A stretch of DNA of 64,000 bases from Beijerinckiaceae bacterium (GCA_947452005.1 CANGBC010000001.1:124001-188000), one strand, 5' to 3'; positions 28,164 through 37,707 are shown, counted from the first letter of the stretch. The notes: generated by a model from the letters alone, not told the origin. Numbers and translations: made by a program.

Positions 28164-28595
28164 GTGACCAAACAGCCGAACCCCATCGACCTATATGTTG
28201 GAAACCGCGTCAGGATGCGCCGTGCATTGCTTGGCCTGACGCAGGAAAAATTAGGCTTGGCCCTCGGCCTGACTTTTCAGCAAGTCCAGAAATATGAGAA
28301 GGGCACCAATCGCATTGGTGCGAGCCGCTTGCAGGCTATTTCGCGCGTGCTCGATGTGCCGCCTTCCTATTTTTTCGAAGGCGCGACAGATTCATTGGGC
28401 GACATGTCGGGCTTTGCGGACGGAACGCGGACCTTTGTACCTGACCTTGTGACGTCGACTGAGGGCTTGCACCTCAACCGCGCCTTCGCGAGAATTACCG
28501 ATCCAAAGGTGCGACGTCGCATTGTCGACCTTGTCGTTCAAATTGCTGAGAGCCAAGCCAGTGTACCCGAGGCCGCCTCGGAAAGCTCCGCTTAG
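28164..28595 (+). CDS. XRE family regulator, PhrR-like
   Basis: The 143-residue protein has an HTH at about 10-66 (RVRMRRALLGLTQEKLGLAL, FQQVQKYEKGTNRIGASRL) and a C-terminal helical tail. GTG 28164 is chosen because GGAG lies 10 bp upstream and the product then begins TKQPNPIDLYVG, as homologues do. A TTG at 28158 is also in frame. The lnt-regulator-metK order matches the actA-phrR order of Sinorhizobium. Its stop codon is at the foot of the structured metK leader. Confidence 0.88.
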   Translation: MTKQPNPIDLYVGNRVRMRRALLGLTQEKLGLALGLTFQQVQKYEKGTNRIGASRLQAISRVLDVPPSYFFEGATDSLGDMSGFADGTRTFVPDLVTSTEGLHLNRAFARITDPKVRRRIVDLVVQIAESQASVPEAASESSA

Positions 28596-28658
28596 CGTTC
28601 GTTAAAAAGAACAAAACGGCTTGTCTGGCTTGACCTGACGAACGCTCAATGGCACAAG
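28595..28658 (+). ncRNA. candidate structured metK leader (SAM-sensing RNA?)
   Basis: GCGTTCGT (28595-28602) pairs perfectly with ACGAACGC (28638-28645). The loop holds AACGGCTTGTCTGGCTTG, which resembles the AACGGCTTCCTGGCGTG core of SAM/SAH riboswitches known before metK in Rhodobacterales. CTTGT in the loop (28620-28624) can pair with ACAAG (28654-28658), giving a pseudoknot. It lies between the regulator gene and metK. The motif match is by eye, and unlike the known class it does not include the Shine-Dalgarno sequence. Confidence 0.35.
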
Positions 28659-28721
28659 TTTCGACCGTAGCGCCGATGATCTGAGGCGTTCTGAGAAACT
28701 GCGCGATTAGCGGAGATGAGT

Positions 28722-29909
28722 GTGACCAGACAAAATTATTTGTTCACCAGCGAGTCGGTTTCCGAAGGCCATCCGGATAAAGTTTGCGACCGTATTTCCG
28801 ACGAAGTCGTTGATCTGTTTTTCCGTGAAGGTGCCAAGGCAGGCATTAATCCCTACGATATTCGTGTTGCTTGCGAGACCCTCGCAACTACGAATCGTGT
28901 GGTGATTGCTGGCGAAGTCCGCGGCCCCTCTTTCACTGAAGACACAATCACTCATCTGGCGCGCCAAGCCATTCGCGACATCGGCTATGAGCAGGATGGT
29001 TTTCACTGGGAACACGCGAAGATTGAAGTTCTCTTGCACGCGCAGTCCGTCGATATCGCACAGGGTGTTGATTCTGCCAGCGACAAGGACGAGGGCGCGG
29101 GCGATCAGGGCATCATGTTTGGTTACGCTTGCCGCGAAACCCCCGAGTTGATGCCAGCCCCCATCTATTACTCGCATAAGATCCTGCAGCTTCTCTCCGA
29201 TGCACGCCGTTCAGGTGTTGAAAAACATCTGGGCCCCGATGCAAAAAGCCAGGTCACGATCCGTTATGAAAATGGGAAGCCGGTTGAGGCCACGCAGATC
29301 GTCGTGTCTCATCAGCATGTGAAGGAAGATCTGACCTCGCAGCAGATTTCCGACATTGTTCGCCCATATGTTGAAAAAGCATTGCCAGCGGGTTGGATCA
29401 CGAAAAATACCCAATGGCACATCAACCCGACGGGCAAGTTCTTCATCGGCGGTCCCGATGGCGACACGGGCCTGACTGGCCGCAAGATCATCGTCGACAC
29501 TTACGGCGGCGCAGCACCTCATGGCGGCGGCGCTTTCTCGGGTAAAGATCCGACCAAGGTCGACCGGTCGGCGGCTTATGCCGCACGCTATCTGGCTAAA
29601 AACGTCGTCGCCGCTGGTTTGGCTGATCGCTGCAGCATTCAGCTTGCTTACGCCATCGGCGTTGCTGAGCCGCTGTCGATCTATGCGGACCTGTATGACA
29701 CAGGCCATGTCGATCCGGCCAAGCTGGAAAGCGTCCTGCGCGAGGCGATGAAACTCACGCCGCGTGGAATCCGCGAGCATCTCCAGCTCAATCGTCCGAT
29801 CTATGCACGCACCTCGGCCTATGGCCATTTTGGTCGCGCGCCGGATGCTGATGGCGGCTTCTCGTGGGAAAAGACCGATTTGGTCGATGCCCTCAAGAGC
29901 CGATTCTAA
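28722..29909 (+). CDS. metK: S-adenosylmethionine synthetase
   Basis: Makes S-adenosylmethionine from methionine and ATP. The 395-residue protein starts here at GTG 28722, 6 bp after GGAG; the ATG at 28716 directly abuts that GGAG and is less likely. Family motifs: [34 protein letters not shown] (about 125-138), [19 protein letters not shown] (about 266-284). A candidate structured leader precedes it, and trmB follows 20 bp later. Confidence 0.97.
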   Translation: MTRQNYLFTSESVSEGHPDKVCDRISDEVVDLFFREGAKAGINPYDIRVACETLATTNRVVIAGEVRGPSFTEDTITHLARQAIRDIGYEQDGFHWEHAKIEVLLHAQSVDIAQGVDSASDKDEGAGDQGIMFGYACRETPELMPAPIYYSHKILQLLSDARRSGVEKHLGPDAKSQVTIRYENGKPVEATQIVVSHQHVKEDLTSQQISDIVRPYVEKALPAGWITKNTQWHINPTGKFFIGGPDGDTGLTGRKIIVDTYGGAAPHGGGAFSGKDPTKVDRSAAYAARYLAKNVVAAGLADRCSIQLAYAIGVAEPLSIYADLYDTGHVDPAKLESVLREAMKLTPRGIREHLQLNRPIYARTSAYGHFGRAPDADGGFSWEKTDLVDALKSRF

Positions 29910-29929
29910 ATCAACGAAGAGGTCAAAAA

Positions 29930-30658
29930 ATGTGTGCGGATGAGATTGCCGGCGTTTCCGGGCCAATCAACCGCACACTTTATGGCCGCCGCAAAGGCAA
30001 AAAGCTCCGCCAACTCCAGGCGGGGCTTGTCACACATACACTCCCTGACATTTCAGTCGATTGCTCAAAAGCATTTTCGCCCGAGCATTTGTTTGAAAGG
30101 TCTTATTCGAATTATCGCATGGAAATTGGCTTCGGTGGCGCGGAGCATCTCGTGCACGAAGCGGCAAGCCATCCAGATGTTGGCTATATTGGCTGCGAGC
30201 CATTTCTGAATGGCGTTGCTAAACTTCTCGTCCAGCTGAATGAAAAACAGATCAGCAATGTGCGGGTGCACCATGGTGATGCGCGCGATGTTTTGCTGCG
30301 CTTGCCTGATGCATGCCTGTCGCGCGTTGATGTTCTTTACCCTGACCCTTGGCCAAAATGGCGCCAACGCAAGCGGCGTTTTCTGTCAGAAAAAAATATC
30401 GATGAAATCGCCCGTGTCTTGAAGCCAGGTTCTGTATTCCGTTTTGCCACAGATATTGATGATTATGCTGGCTGGGTCCTCGCGCGCGTCCTGAAATCAG
30501 ACCGCTGGATCTGGCAGGAAGCCCAGCAGGGTGAGCGCGCGTGGCAAGAGGCATGGGAGAATTGGCCCAGCACCCGCTATGAGGCGAAAGCCTTTCGCGA
30601 GGGCCGCACGCCCGTCTATTTAAGCTTTATCAGATTAGCTTCATCAGTCGCGCCATAG
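29930..30658 (+). CDS. trmB: tRNA (guanine-N7-)-methyltransferase TrmB
   Basis: Methylates G46 of tRNA using S-adenosylmethionine. ATG 29930 with GAAGAGG upstream gives 242 residues. The SAM-binding motif is MEIGFGGAEHL (about 65-75) and the catalytic region is DVLYPDPWPKWRQRKRR (about 134-150). It follows metK, which makes its cofactor. Its last 43 bp overlap the end of a gene on the opposite strand. Confidence 0.95.
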   Translation: MCADEIAGVSGPINRTLYGRRKGKKLRQLQAGLVTHTLPDISVDCSKAFSPEHLFERSYSNYRMEIGFGGAEHLVHEAASHPDVGYIGCEPFLNGVAKLLVQLNEKQISNVRVHHGDARDVLLRLPDACLSRVDVLYPDPWPKWRQRKRRFLSEKNIDEIARVLKPGSVFRFATDIDDYAGWVLARVLKSDRWIWQEAQQGERAWQEAWENWPSTRYEAKAFREGRTPVYLSFIRLASSVAP

Positions 30659-31389
30659 CGATGCAGGGATGAGCCATGCGCGTGGAGCCAGGCTTCTGCG
30701 CGATCGGTCATGGGCGCGAGTTTTTTTGTGACCGCCCAGAATTCGTCCGAATGGTTCATGTGAACCAGATGAGCAACCTCGTGGGCCGCGAGATAATCCA
30801 GCACAAAGGGCGGTGCCATAATCAGGCGCCATGAAAAACTGAGCGCTCCGCTTGCCGAGCAGGAACCCCAGCGGCTGGTCGTGTCACGCACTGTCACACG
30901 TCGAGGTGCAAATCCAAGGCTCCCGCAATGTTCTCGAACAGCGGCTTCGAGTGCAGTTTGCGCTTCCTTCTTGAGAAAATCGTGCAGGCGTCGGGACAGA
31001 TGTTCTTGCGAGCAGGAGGCGCGAAAAATTTTCTCGCTTGCGCAGATTTCAACACCCCCGCGCAGGCGCTCAATATGCGCAATCGTAAAGTCTTCGCCTT
31101 TGAACGGAATGGCCGCGCCATCAACAAACGGAACGGCGCGCGGTACGCGGTTCAGCCGCGCTGCAATCCACGCGGCGTGGCGTTGGGCCAAGTCCTGAGC
31201 CGAGGCAAGTGAACCGCGCTTGGGCAAAGTTATGACGACATCGCGCGTTGCATTGCGCACGCGCAACGTGAAGCGCTTGGCGCCGGAAACTCGCTTGAGC
31301 AGCACGCGATAACTCACGCCCTCATGGACGACGTCCAAATGATCGGGCGTTTTTGGAGCGGTTGTTAGCTGTCGGAGCAGACGGAGCAT
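30616..31389 (-). CDS. YgjP/DUF45-type zinc metallopeptidase
   Basis: A 257-residue M48-like metallopeptidase of the YgjP family. The motif AAHEVAHLVH gives H203, E204 and H207, with a further H213 in MNHSDEFW. RDTTSRWGSCSASG (about 158-171) is the family hallmark. No signal peptide is seen, so it is probably cytosolic. Its 3' end overlaps trmB convergently by 43 bp. The substrate is unknown. Confidence 0.88.
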   Translation of the reverse strand: MLRLLRQLTTAPKTPDHLDVVHEGVSYRVLLKRVSGAKRFTLRVRNATRDVVITLPKRGSLASAQDLAQRHAAWIAARLNRVPRAVPFVDGAAIPFKGEDFTIAHIERLRGGVEICASEKIFRASCSQEHLSRRLHDFLKKEAQTALEAAVREHCGSLGFAPRRVTVRDTTSRWGSCSASGALSFSWRLIMAPPFVLDYLAAHEVAHLVHMNHSDEFWAVTKKLAPMTDRAEAWLHAHGSSLHRYGATDEANLIKLK

Positions 31390-31434
31390 GGACTGGAATC
31401 TAACCGATTCCAGTCCCTTTGCGCCAGAGGCTGT

Positions 31435-32736
31435 TCATTCGGCTGAGGCTGCCAATTTCAGTTTGGGCTTGGCACCCCGGGCCGCATCCTGTTCCAGGTT
31501 GGAAATGAAGTCGCGGATACGCGGTGCGATCTCAGAGCGATAACGCGAGCCGTTGAACACGCCGTAATGACCCACACCATTCTGCAGGTAATGCACTTTG
31601 CGCGACGCAGGGATGTTTATGCAGAGCTCTTGGGCGGCATAGGTTTGTCCGACGCCGGAAATGTCGTCTTTTTCACCCTCAACCGTCATCAAGCCTGTGC
31701 GATGAATGGCTGTGAGATCAACAGGCTTACCACGATGTTTCATCTCGCCCTTGGGCAGAGAATGCCGAACAAAGACGTTCTCGATAGTCTGCATGTAATA
31801 ATCTGCCGAGAGGTCCATCACCGCCATATATTCGTCGTAGAAATCACGGTGCTTTTCAGCTGAATCACCGTCGCCTTTAACGAGATGATTGAACATGTCG
31901 ACATGAGCATTCACATGGCGATCCATATTCATGGCCATGAATCCAGAGAGCTGTAAAAAGCCCGGATAGACTTGCCGGCCAAAGCCCGGATAGGGAAATG
32001 GGACGCTGAAGATGCAATTGCGGCGGAACCAATCGGTGCCACGCTCTTGTGCAAGAGCATTCACAGCGGTCGGGCTACGGCGCGTGTCGATGGGGCCACC
32101 CATCAGCGTCATCGAAGCGGGGACGAGCGGATGGCCTTCGGCCTCCATGCGCGCCACAGCTGCGATCAGCGGTACCGACGGCTGGCAAACGCCGAGCGTA
32201 TGAAGACCAGCGCCCACAAGGTCTTTGCCGAGGACCTGATAAATTTCAATCAGATAGTCGATGTAATCGTCCAAATCGAACGACCCGGCGGTCATCGGCA
32301 CCATGCGGGCATCAGCCCAATCGGTGATGTAGACCTCGTAATAGGGCAGAAAAGCTTCCACAGTTCCGCGCAGAAGGGTCGCGTAATGGCCCGACAGCGG
32401 AGCGACAATCAGCAAGCTGGGTTGGGGCTTCGCCAATTTGGCATCACGCGCAAAGTGGATGAGTCGGCAGAAAGGCTTTTCCCATACGATCTCTTCCGTG
32501 ACGCCGACCGTGACCCCGTTCAAGCTTGTCGTGTCGAGACCAAAAGTCGGCTTGCCATAGCGCCGCGTCAGTCGCTCAAATAGTTCTGCCGAGGCAGCCA
32601 TATTGCGACCGAAGGGCGTGTTCGCCAGGGGGTTGATCGGGCTCTTGTAAAAAAGCCGCGCTGCATCCGTCATCGCCCTCGCGGGAACGAGAGCGGCATG
32701 TGCCATCTCATACATATGATAGGAGAAACGGTTCAT
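31435..32736 (-). CDS. intracellular poly(3-hydroxybutyrate) depolymerase
   Basis: Mobilises stored polyhydroxybutyrate. The 433-residue protein has an alpha/beta-hydrolase core and a PHB_depo_C domain. The catalytic nucleophile is C184 in LGVCQPSVPL, the cysteine lipase box of this family, and the stretch PYYEVYITDWADARMVP (131-147) is typical. A C-terminal GHYGVFNG holds the active-site histidine. It suggests that the organism stores PHB, although no synthase gene is in the window. It is divergent from regB. Confidence 0.93.
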   Translation of the reverse strand: MNRFSYHMYEMAHAALVPARAMTDAARLFYKSPINPLANTPFGRNMAASAELFERLTRRYGKPTFGLDTTSLNGVTVGVTEEIVWEKPFCRLIHFARDAKLAKPQPSLLIVAPLSGHYATLLRGTVEAFLPYYEVYITDWADARMVPMTAGSFDLDDYIDYLIEIYQVLGKDLVGAGLHTLGVCQPSVPLIAAVARMEAEGHPLVPASMTLMGGPIDTRRSPTAVNALAQERGTDWFRRNCIFSVPFPYPGFGRQVYPGFLQLSGFMAMNMDRHVNAHVDMFNHLVKGDGDSAEKHRDFYDEYMAVMDLSADYYMQTIENVFVRHSLPKGEMKHRGKPVDLTAIHRTGLMTVEGEKDDISGVGQTYAAQELCINIPASRKVHYLQNGVGHYGVFNGSRYRSEIAPRIRDFISNLEQDAARGAKPKLKLAASAE

Positions 32737-32940
32737 GCGGATAGCCCTTCATGTGGCGAAGCAGCAAGGCCAAAACGCTCCACAGACCTGAGCGTTCTAG
32801 TGAACTTTTCGCATAGCAGCATAAGCTTGTCCTCCTCTTGTGCAAGTGCGTCAAAAGCACAAGGCGCCGCTCCAGCCTCCGTTTGCGGGTTTTTTGTCTC
32901 TGAGCTGGCAGAAGGTGCGGTTCAGCACTAATTGTGGGTT

Positions 32941-34317
32941 ATGCGTGATCTTGCTGAACTTGATCTTGGTAGACGGGCCCGGCGCCTCCGGGTCGACACA
33001 ATCGTGCGGCTGCGCTGGCTGGCTGTGGCCGGGCAGTCGCTGGCGGTCCTGACAACACATTTCGCGCTGGGTTTTTCTCTACCTCTAACTGTTTGTTTTC
33101 TCGTCATTTCTGCCTCAGCTTGGCTGAATCTCGGGCTCCGTTTGCGGTTTGCTGCGAGCCATCGGCTTGGTGACCGGCTGGCGCTGGTGCTGCTCTGCTA
33201 TGATGTGCTGCAGCTTTCGGCCCTGTTGTTTTTGACGGGGGGCCTGCAAAATCCGTTCGCCATGCTGTTTCTGGCTCCGGTGATGATTGCCGCTGTCTCG
33301 CTGACCGGGCGTGCGACACTGTTGCTGGGCGCGCTCGTCGTCGCCATGGCCAGCTTTCTGACCATTTTTCATTATTCCCTGCCTTGGCGGCTCGGCGAGC
33401 CCATGGCGCTTCCGGTGCTCTATGTCGCAGGCATCTGGATCGCCATCGTCTTGGGGACAGCCTTTATCGGGATCTATGCCGCCCGCGTTGCTGACGAAGC
33501 CCGCAGGCTGTCGGATGCGCTGGCCGCCACCGAGCTCGTCCTTGCGCGAGAACAGCATCTCACCCAGCTTGATGGGCTGGCGGCAGCCGCAGCCCATGAA
33601 CTGGGGACGCCACTGGCCACGATCACCCTCGTCGTGAAAGACCTTGCCAAGCTTTTGCCAGACGAAGGCGAGGCCGCGGCAGATGTCGCACTACTCGCAC
33701 AAGAGGTGCAGCGCTGTCGGACGATTCTTGGCAAGCTCGCTTCACTTGGCAACGAAACAGGCACCATGCTCGACCGCATGACGATTTCGTTGCTGGTAGA
33801 AGAGGTCGTTGCGCCGCAACGGGATTTTGGCATCAAGATCACGATTGAAAAGTCAGGCGATGGTTCTGAGCCCGTGTGTCAGCGCAATCCGGGAATTCTC
33901 TATGGGTTGGGTAACCTTGTCGAAAATGCCATTGATTTTGCCGCGACCCATGTCGGAATCCATATTCGCTGGGGTGCCGCGCAGGTCCGATTGACGATTG
34001 AGGATGACGGCCCCGGTTTTCAACCCGAAGTCCTGTCACGCTTGGGCGATCCCTATATTTCCACGAAGGGGCCGGATCGGCGGGCCAAGTCGGAAGAGGG
34101 TGGATTAGGGCTTGGGCTTTTCATTGCCAAAACATTGCTGGAGCGGTCGGGGGCGAGCGTTGCCGTTTCCAACCGGCCGCAGCCTCAGTCGGGCGCGCGC
34201 ATTTCCGTGGTTTGGCCACGCAGCCTTTTTGAGCCCGTACGTTCACAAGACAGGCAGGATGATGGAAACGCCGCGATTCAGGCCTATATCCATGGGAAAG
34301 CGAGGACTGAACCATGA
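32941..34317 (+). CDS. regB: redox-responsive sensor histidine kinase RegB/PrrB/ActS
   Basis: Membrane sensor of quinone-pool redox state. From ATG 32941 the product has 458 residues with about six transmembrane helices (22-190). It has the RegB-specific quinone-site motif GGLQNPF (about 100-106), the phosphorylated H219 in AAAAHELGTP, an N-box NLVENAIDFA, and G-boxes DDGPGF and GGLGLGLFIAK. It overlaps regA by 4 bp, forming a RegB-RegA pair that controls redox and, in rhizobia (ActSR), acid-response genes. Confidence 0.95.
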   Translation: MRDLAELDLGRRARRLRVDTIVRLRWLAVAGQSLAVLTTHFALGFSLPLTVCFLVISASAWLNLGLRLRFAASHRLGDRLALVLLCYDVLQLSALLFLTGGLQNPFAMLFLAPVMIAAVSLTGRATLLLGALVVAMASFLTIFHYSLPWRLGEPMALPVLYVAGIWIAIVLGTAFIGIYAARVADEARRLSDALAATELVLAREQHLTQLDGLAAAAAHELGTPLATITLVVKDLAKLLPDEGEAAADVALLAQEVQRCRTILGKLASLGNETGTMLDRMTISLLVEEVVAPQRDFGIKITIEKSGDGSEPVCQRNPGILYGLGNLVENAIDFAATHVGIHIRWGAAQVRLTIEDDGPGFQPEVLSRLGDPYISTKGPDRRAKSEEGGLGLGLFIAKTLLERSGASVAVSNRPQPQSGARISVVWPRSLFEPVRSQDRQDDGNAAIQAYIHGKARTEP

Positions 34318-34889
34318 CGGACAGCTTGAAGACCGCCGAAGATACGAGTGTCGTCTCTGGCCTCGAAGACAAGACATTGTTGATCGCCGATGATGATCGG
34401 CCCTTCCTGACCCGCCTTACGCGCGCCATGGAGACGCGTGGTTTTCAGGTGACGCCTGTTGAATCTGTGGCAGAGGGCTTGGCAGCCATCCGTCAATCAA
34501 CGCCTTCTTTCGCAATCATCGACATGCGTTTAGCTGACGGCAATGGCTTGGACATTATCTCAGAACTTAAAGCGCTGCGTCCGGATTCACGCGGCATCAT
34601 CCTGACCGGCTATGGCAATATTGCGACGGCTGTTACGGCGGTGAAGCTTGGCGCCTTCGACTACCTAGCCAAACCAGCGGACGCGGACGAGATCTACAAC
34701 GCACTTATGGCGATCCAGCACGATAAAACGGAACTGCCTGAAAATCCGATGTCAGCAGACCGTGTCCGGTGGGAACATATCCAGCGCATCTATGAATTGT
34801 GCGGCCGCAACGTCTCGGAAACAGCGCGCCGTCTCAATATGCATCGCCGCACGTTGCAACGCATTCTGGCCAAACGCGCCCCGCGCTAA
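34314..34889 (+). CDS. regA: response regulator RegA/PrrA/ActR
   Basis: Partner of RegB. The 191-residue protein has a receiver domain with acidic pair D26-D27 (LIADDD) and phospho-acceptor D70 (IIDMRLADGNGLD), T in ILTGYGN, and K in LAKPAD. A linker and a Fis-type HTH at the C-terminus follow (NVSETARRLNMHRRTLQRIL, split by the turn). The ATGA overlap with regB couples translation. Confidence 0.96.
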   Translation: MTDSLKTAEDTSVVSGLEDKTLLIADDDRPFLTRLTRAMETRGFQVTPVESVAEGLAAIRQSTPSFAIIDMRLADGNGLDIISELKALRPDSRGIILTGYGNIATAVTAVKLGAFDYLAKPADADEIYNALMAIQHDKTELPENPMSADRVRWEHIQRIYELCGRNVSETARRLNMHRRTLQRILAKRAPR

Positions 34890-35354
34890 TTATCCATCGC
34901 GATCCCGGTCCCAGAGGTGGTGAAGCCGGTCCGCCGCCGTATAGCCGAATTTGAGAAGCATGTTTTTGCGGGTCGCAGGCGCGAGCCTGTGAAATGGGGC
35001 TTCGCGGATGACAGCTGCGCCATAAGGGTCGGCGACAATGAGACCGGCGCTTTCTGGAATGAGATCAGCCGGGAAATCGACCGCGACCGCAAAGAAAAAG
35101 CGGTCGCAATGGTCGCCGTAGCCCTGCCATTTCTGGTCGGTCCGGAAATCCTGAATCGATGATTTGATCTCTACAATGAGAAGTTCGCCATTGGCATCCA
35201 GCGCCAAAATATCGGCGCGCAGGCCGCTGGGCAGGGCTATTTCCTGCACCGAGGCATATCCAAGCTGGCGCAACAGCCGCCGCGTGCCCCTGGCAATACG
35301 AAGGGCAGGGTCCGATTGGCGGCCGTCGGCGGGTAGGTGAAACTCGATGGGCAT
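34890..35354 (-). CDS. mmcB: MmcB family DNA repair protein
   Basis: A 154-residue PD-(D/E)xK nuclease-like protein of the MmcB family, whose Caulobacter member is involved in repair of mitomycin C damage. The nuclease core is RADILALD (about 46-53) followed by LLIVEIKSS (about 58-66), giving the D-ExK pattern. Its 3' end directly abuts the regA stop. Function is by family. Confidence 0.88.
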   Translation of the reverse strand: MPIEFHLPADGRQSDPALRIARGTRRLLRQLGYASVQEIALPSGLRADILALDANGELLIVEIKSSIQDFRTDQKWQGYGDHCDRFFFAVAVDFPADLIPESAGLIVADPYGAAVIREAPFHRLAPATRKNMLLKFGYTAADRLHHLWDRDRDG

Positions 35355-35429
35355 GGTGATCTTCTAGCAGGTCAAAACCCGTGCTAGGAAGCTTTGCAAG
35401 TCAGGCATTTTGAGGACCGCACCAGGCCG

Positions 35430-36581
35430 ATGAACCCGCTCTTCGCTGACCTTCCAACCACCATTTTCGAAATGATGTCCTCGCTCGCCCGCGAGCATGA
35501 TGCCATTAATCTTGGTCAAGGTTTTCCTGACGATCCCGGTCCTGAAGATGTGCGGCGCAAGGCTGCTGAAGCTTCTGTGTCTGGCTATAATCAATATCCA
35601 TCCATGATGGGCATTCCCGAATTGCGGGAGGCGATTGCTGCTCATTATGGACGTTTTCACGGGCTCTCGATCGATGATCAGCGCGAGACCATGGTGACAT
35701 CGGGCGCAACCGAAGCGCTGACGGCGGCAATTCTCGCAACCGTCTGTCCGGGCGATGAGGTCGTGCTCTTCCAACCCGTTTATGATTCCTATTTGCCGAT
35801 GGTGAAGCTCGCAGGCGGCATTCCAAAACTTGTGACCCTGAAGCCGCCAAACTGGCATTTTACGCAGGAAGATCTCGACGCTGTCTTTAGCCCCAAGACG
35901 AAAGCCGTCTTGATCAACACGCCGCTCAATCCAACAGGTACGGTCCTGCCGCGGCATTTGTTGGAAATGCTGGCGAGCTATTGCGTCAAATTTGACGCGA
36001 TCTGCATCAGCGATGAGGTATGGGAACATATTGTTTTTGACGATCATCAGCATGTTCCTCTGATGTCGATTCCAGGCATGCGCGAGCGCACAATCAAAGT
36101 GGGATCGGCGGGCAAAATTTTTTCCCTCACGGGATGGAAAATCGGGCTCGTTGTCGCCGCTCCTGATTTGCTGCGTGTTGTCTCGAAAGCGCATCAGTTT
36201 TTAACCTTCACGACACCACCTAACCTGCAAGCGGCCGTGGCCTATGGCCTGATGAAGGACGCAAATTATTTCTCTGACATGAGGGTAGGCTTTGAAAAAA
36301 GCCGTGATCGCTTGACAGACGGCTTGCGGACGCTGGGCTTTGACGTGATTCCAAGCCAAGGCACATACTTCTTGAACATTGACATTTCGCCTCTTGGTGA
36401 GACGGATGATTTTGATTTCTGCAAACGGCTCGTGACAGAACACCGGGTGGCCGCTATCCCGGTTTCGGCTTTCTATGCGCAGGACCCTGTCAAAAACGTC
36501 ATCCGGCTTTGTTTTGCGAAAAAAGATACAACCTTGGATGAAGGTCTCGCGCGATTGGCGAGAGCGATTGGCCGGACGTGA
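35430..36581 (+). CDS. PLP-dependent aminotransferase, class I/II
   Basis: The 383-residue fold-type I aminotransferase starts at ATG 35430; upstream codons have no ribosome-site support. INLGQGFPDDPGP (about 25-37) is the substrate-side signature of the kynurenine/methionine aminotransferase (YbdL, KAT) subgroup. The PLP lysine is K229 in SAGKIFSLTGWK. Specificity cannot be settled from sequence. Eleven bases separate it from the solute-binding-protein gene. Confidence 0.9.
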   Translation: MNPLFADLPTTIFEMMSSLAREHDAINLGQGFPDDPGPEDVRRKAAEASVSGYNQYPSMMGIPELREAIAAHYGRFHGLSIDDQRETMVTSGATEALTAAILATVCPGDEVVLFQPVYDSYLPMVKLAGGIPKLVTLKPPNWHFTQEDLDAVFSPKTKAVLINTPLNPTGTVLPRHLLEMLASYCVKFDAICISDEVWEHIVFDDHQHVPLMSIPGMRERTIKVGSAGKIFSLTGWKIGLVVAAPDLLRVVSKAHQFLTFTTPPNLQAAVAYGLMKDANYFSDMRVGFEKSRDRLTDGLRTLGFDVIPSQGTYFLNIDISPLGETDDFDFCKRLVTEHRVAAIPVSAFYAQDPVKNVIRLCFAKKDTTLDEGLARLARAIGRT

Positions 36582-36591
36582 GGCGAGCTTG

Positions 36592-37680
36592 ATGTTGAAG
36601 CTTATTCTTAAACTTTATCTCGCGAGCATCGTCTTGTTGGTTCCGGCGTTTGCGCAGGATCGTGTTTTGAACGTCTACAATTGGACGGACTACATCGATA
36701 CCAAATTGCTCGATGAATTCACCCGCGAGACGGGCATTAAAATTGTTTATGATACATATGATTCCAACGAAATGCTCGAGGCGAAACTGCTGGCGGGCAA
36801 TACCGGCTACGATATTGTTGTGCCGTCAGGCACTTTTTTGCAACGCCAGATTCAGGCTGGCGTTTTTCAGCCGCTCGACATGCGTCAAATTCCGAATGCG
36901 AAAGGTATCTGGCAAGAGGTTGCTGCGCGGCTCGCTGTCTATGATCCTGGCAATAAGCATGCTGTGACCTACATGTGGTACACGACAGGCTTGTCCTACA
37001 ATGTTGACAAGGTGACACAGCGGCTCGGCTCGGCGCCCATCGACAGTTGGGATATTGTCTTCAAGCCAGAACTGATCAAGAAAATTGCCGATTGCGGGGT
37101 GTATTTTCTCGATAGCCCGGAAGATTTGATTTCGGTGGCCCTACGCTACTTGGAGCTCAACCCGGATTCCAAAAAGCCAGATGATATTCGCAAGGCAGCT
37201 GCGCTGATCGCGCAAGTTCGCCCTTATGTCAAAAAATTCCATTCGTCTGAATATATCAACGCATTGGCCAATGGTGACATTTGTCTCGCCATCGGTTGGG
37301 CTGGGGATACGTTTCAGGCACGCACCCGCGCTGAGGATGCAAAGAACGGGATCAAGATCAATTACACGATCCCGAAAGAAGGCACGTTGATGACATTCGA
37401 CGCGTTCGCCATTCCGAAAGATGCACCGCACGTTTCAGAAGCCTATGCGTTCATCAATTTCATGCTGCGTCCGCAGGTGGCTGCACGCAATAGCAGCATC
37501 ACCAATTATGCCAATGGTGTGATTGATTCAAAGCCCTTCGTCGAAAAGAGCGTTCTTGAAAACCCAGCAATTTATCCGGACGATGCAACCATGGCGCGGT
37601 TGTTCACCATCACGCCTTATGATGCAGCAACGCAGCGCATCGTGACGCGCGAATGGATTCGCGTGAAGACGGGCAAATAA
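36592..37680 (+). CDS. polyamine-type ABC transporter substrate-binding protein (PotF/PotD-like)
   Basis: A 362-residue periplasmic protein. The signal peptide is about 1-20 (LILKLYLASIVLLVPAFA). The mature domain starts VLNVYNWTDYID, the usual PotF opening that contacts polyamines, and FDAFAIPKDAPH occurs late. The frame is open upstream into the aminotransferase, but ATG 36592 gives the signal peptide. No permease or ATPase genes of the transporter are nearby, so it is an orphan. The ligand (putrescine or spermidine) is by family. Confidence 0.9.
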   Translation: MLKLILKLYLASIVLLVPAFAQDRVLNVYNWTDYIDTKLLDEFTRETGIKIVYDTYDSNEMLEAKLLAGNTGYDIVVPSGTFLQRQIQAGVFQPLDMRQIPNAKGIWQEVAARLAVYDPGNKHAVTYMWYTTGLSYNVDKVTQRLGSAPIDSWDIVFKPELIKKIADCGVYFLDSPEDLISVALRYLELNPDSKKPDDIRKAAALIAQVRPYVKKFHSSEYINALANGDICLAIGWAGDTFQARTRAEDAKNGIKINYTIPKEGTLMTFDAFAIPKDAPHVSEAYAFINFMLRPQVAARNSSITNYANGVIDSKPFVEKSVLENPAIYPDDATMARLFTITPYDAATQRIVTREWIRVKTGK

Positions 37681-37705
37681 AAAGGGCGGGTTGAACCCGC
37701 CCTTT
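37681..37705. terminator. bidirectional terminator between potF-like and bug-like genes
   Basis: AAAGGGCGGGTT and AACCCGCCCTTT form a perfect 12-bp inverted repeat around one G, starting right after the potF-like stop and ending 2 bp before the convergent gene's stop. A and T runs on both sides suit both strands. Confidence 0.85.
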
Positions 37706-37707
37706 AT

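Noticed and set aside
28596-28721. SAM-II riboswitch before metK
   Set aside because: The sequence lacks the SAM-II core; resemblance is only to the SAM/SAH class, and that only partly.
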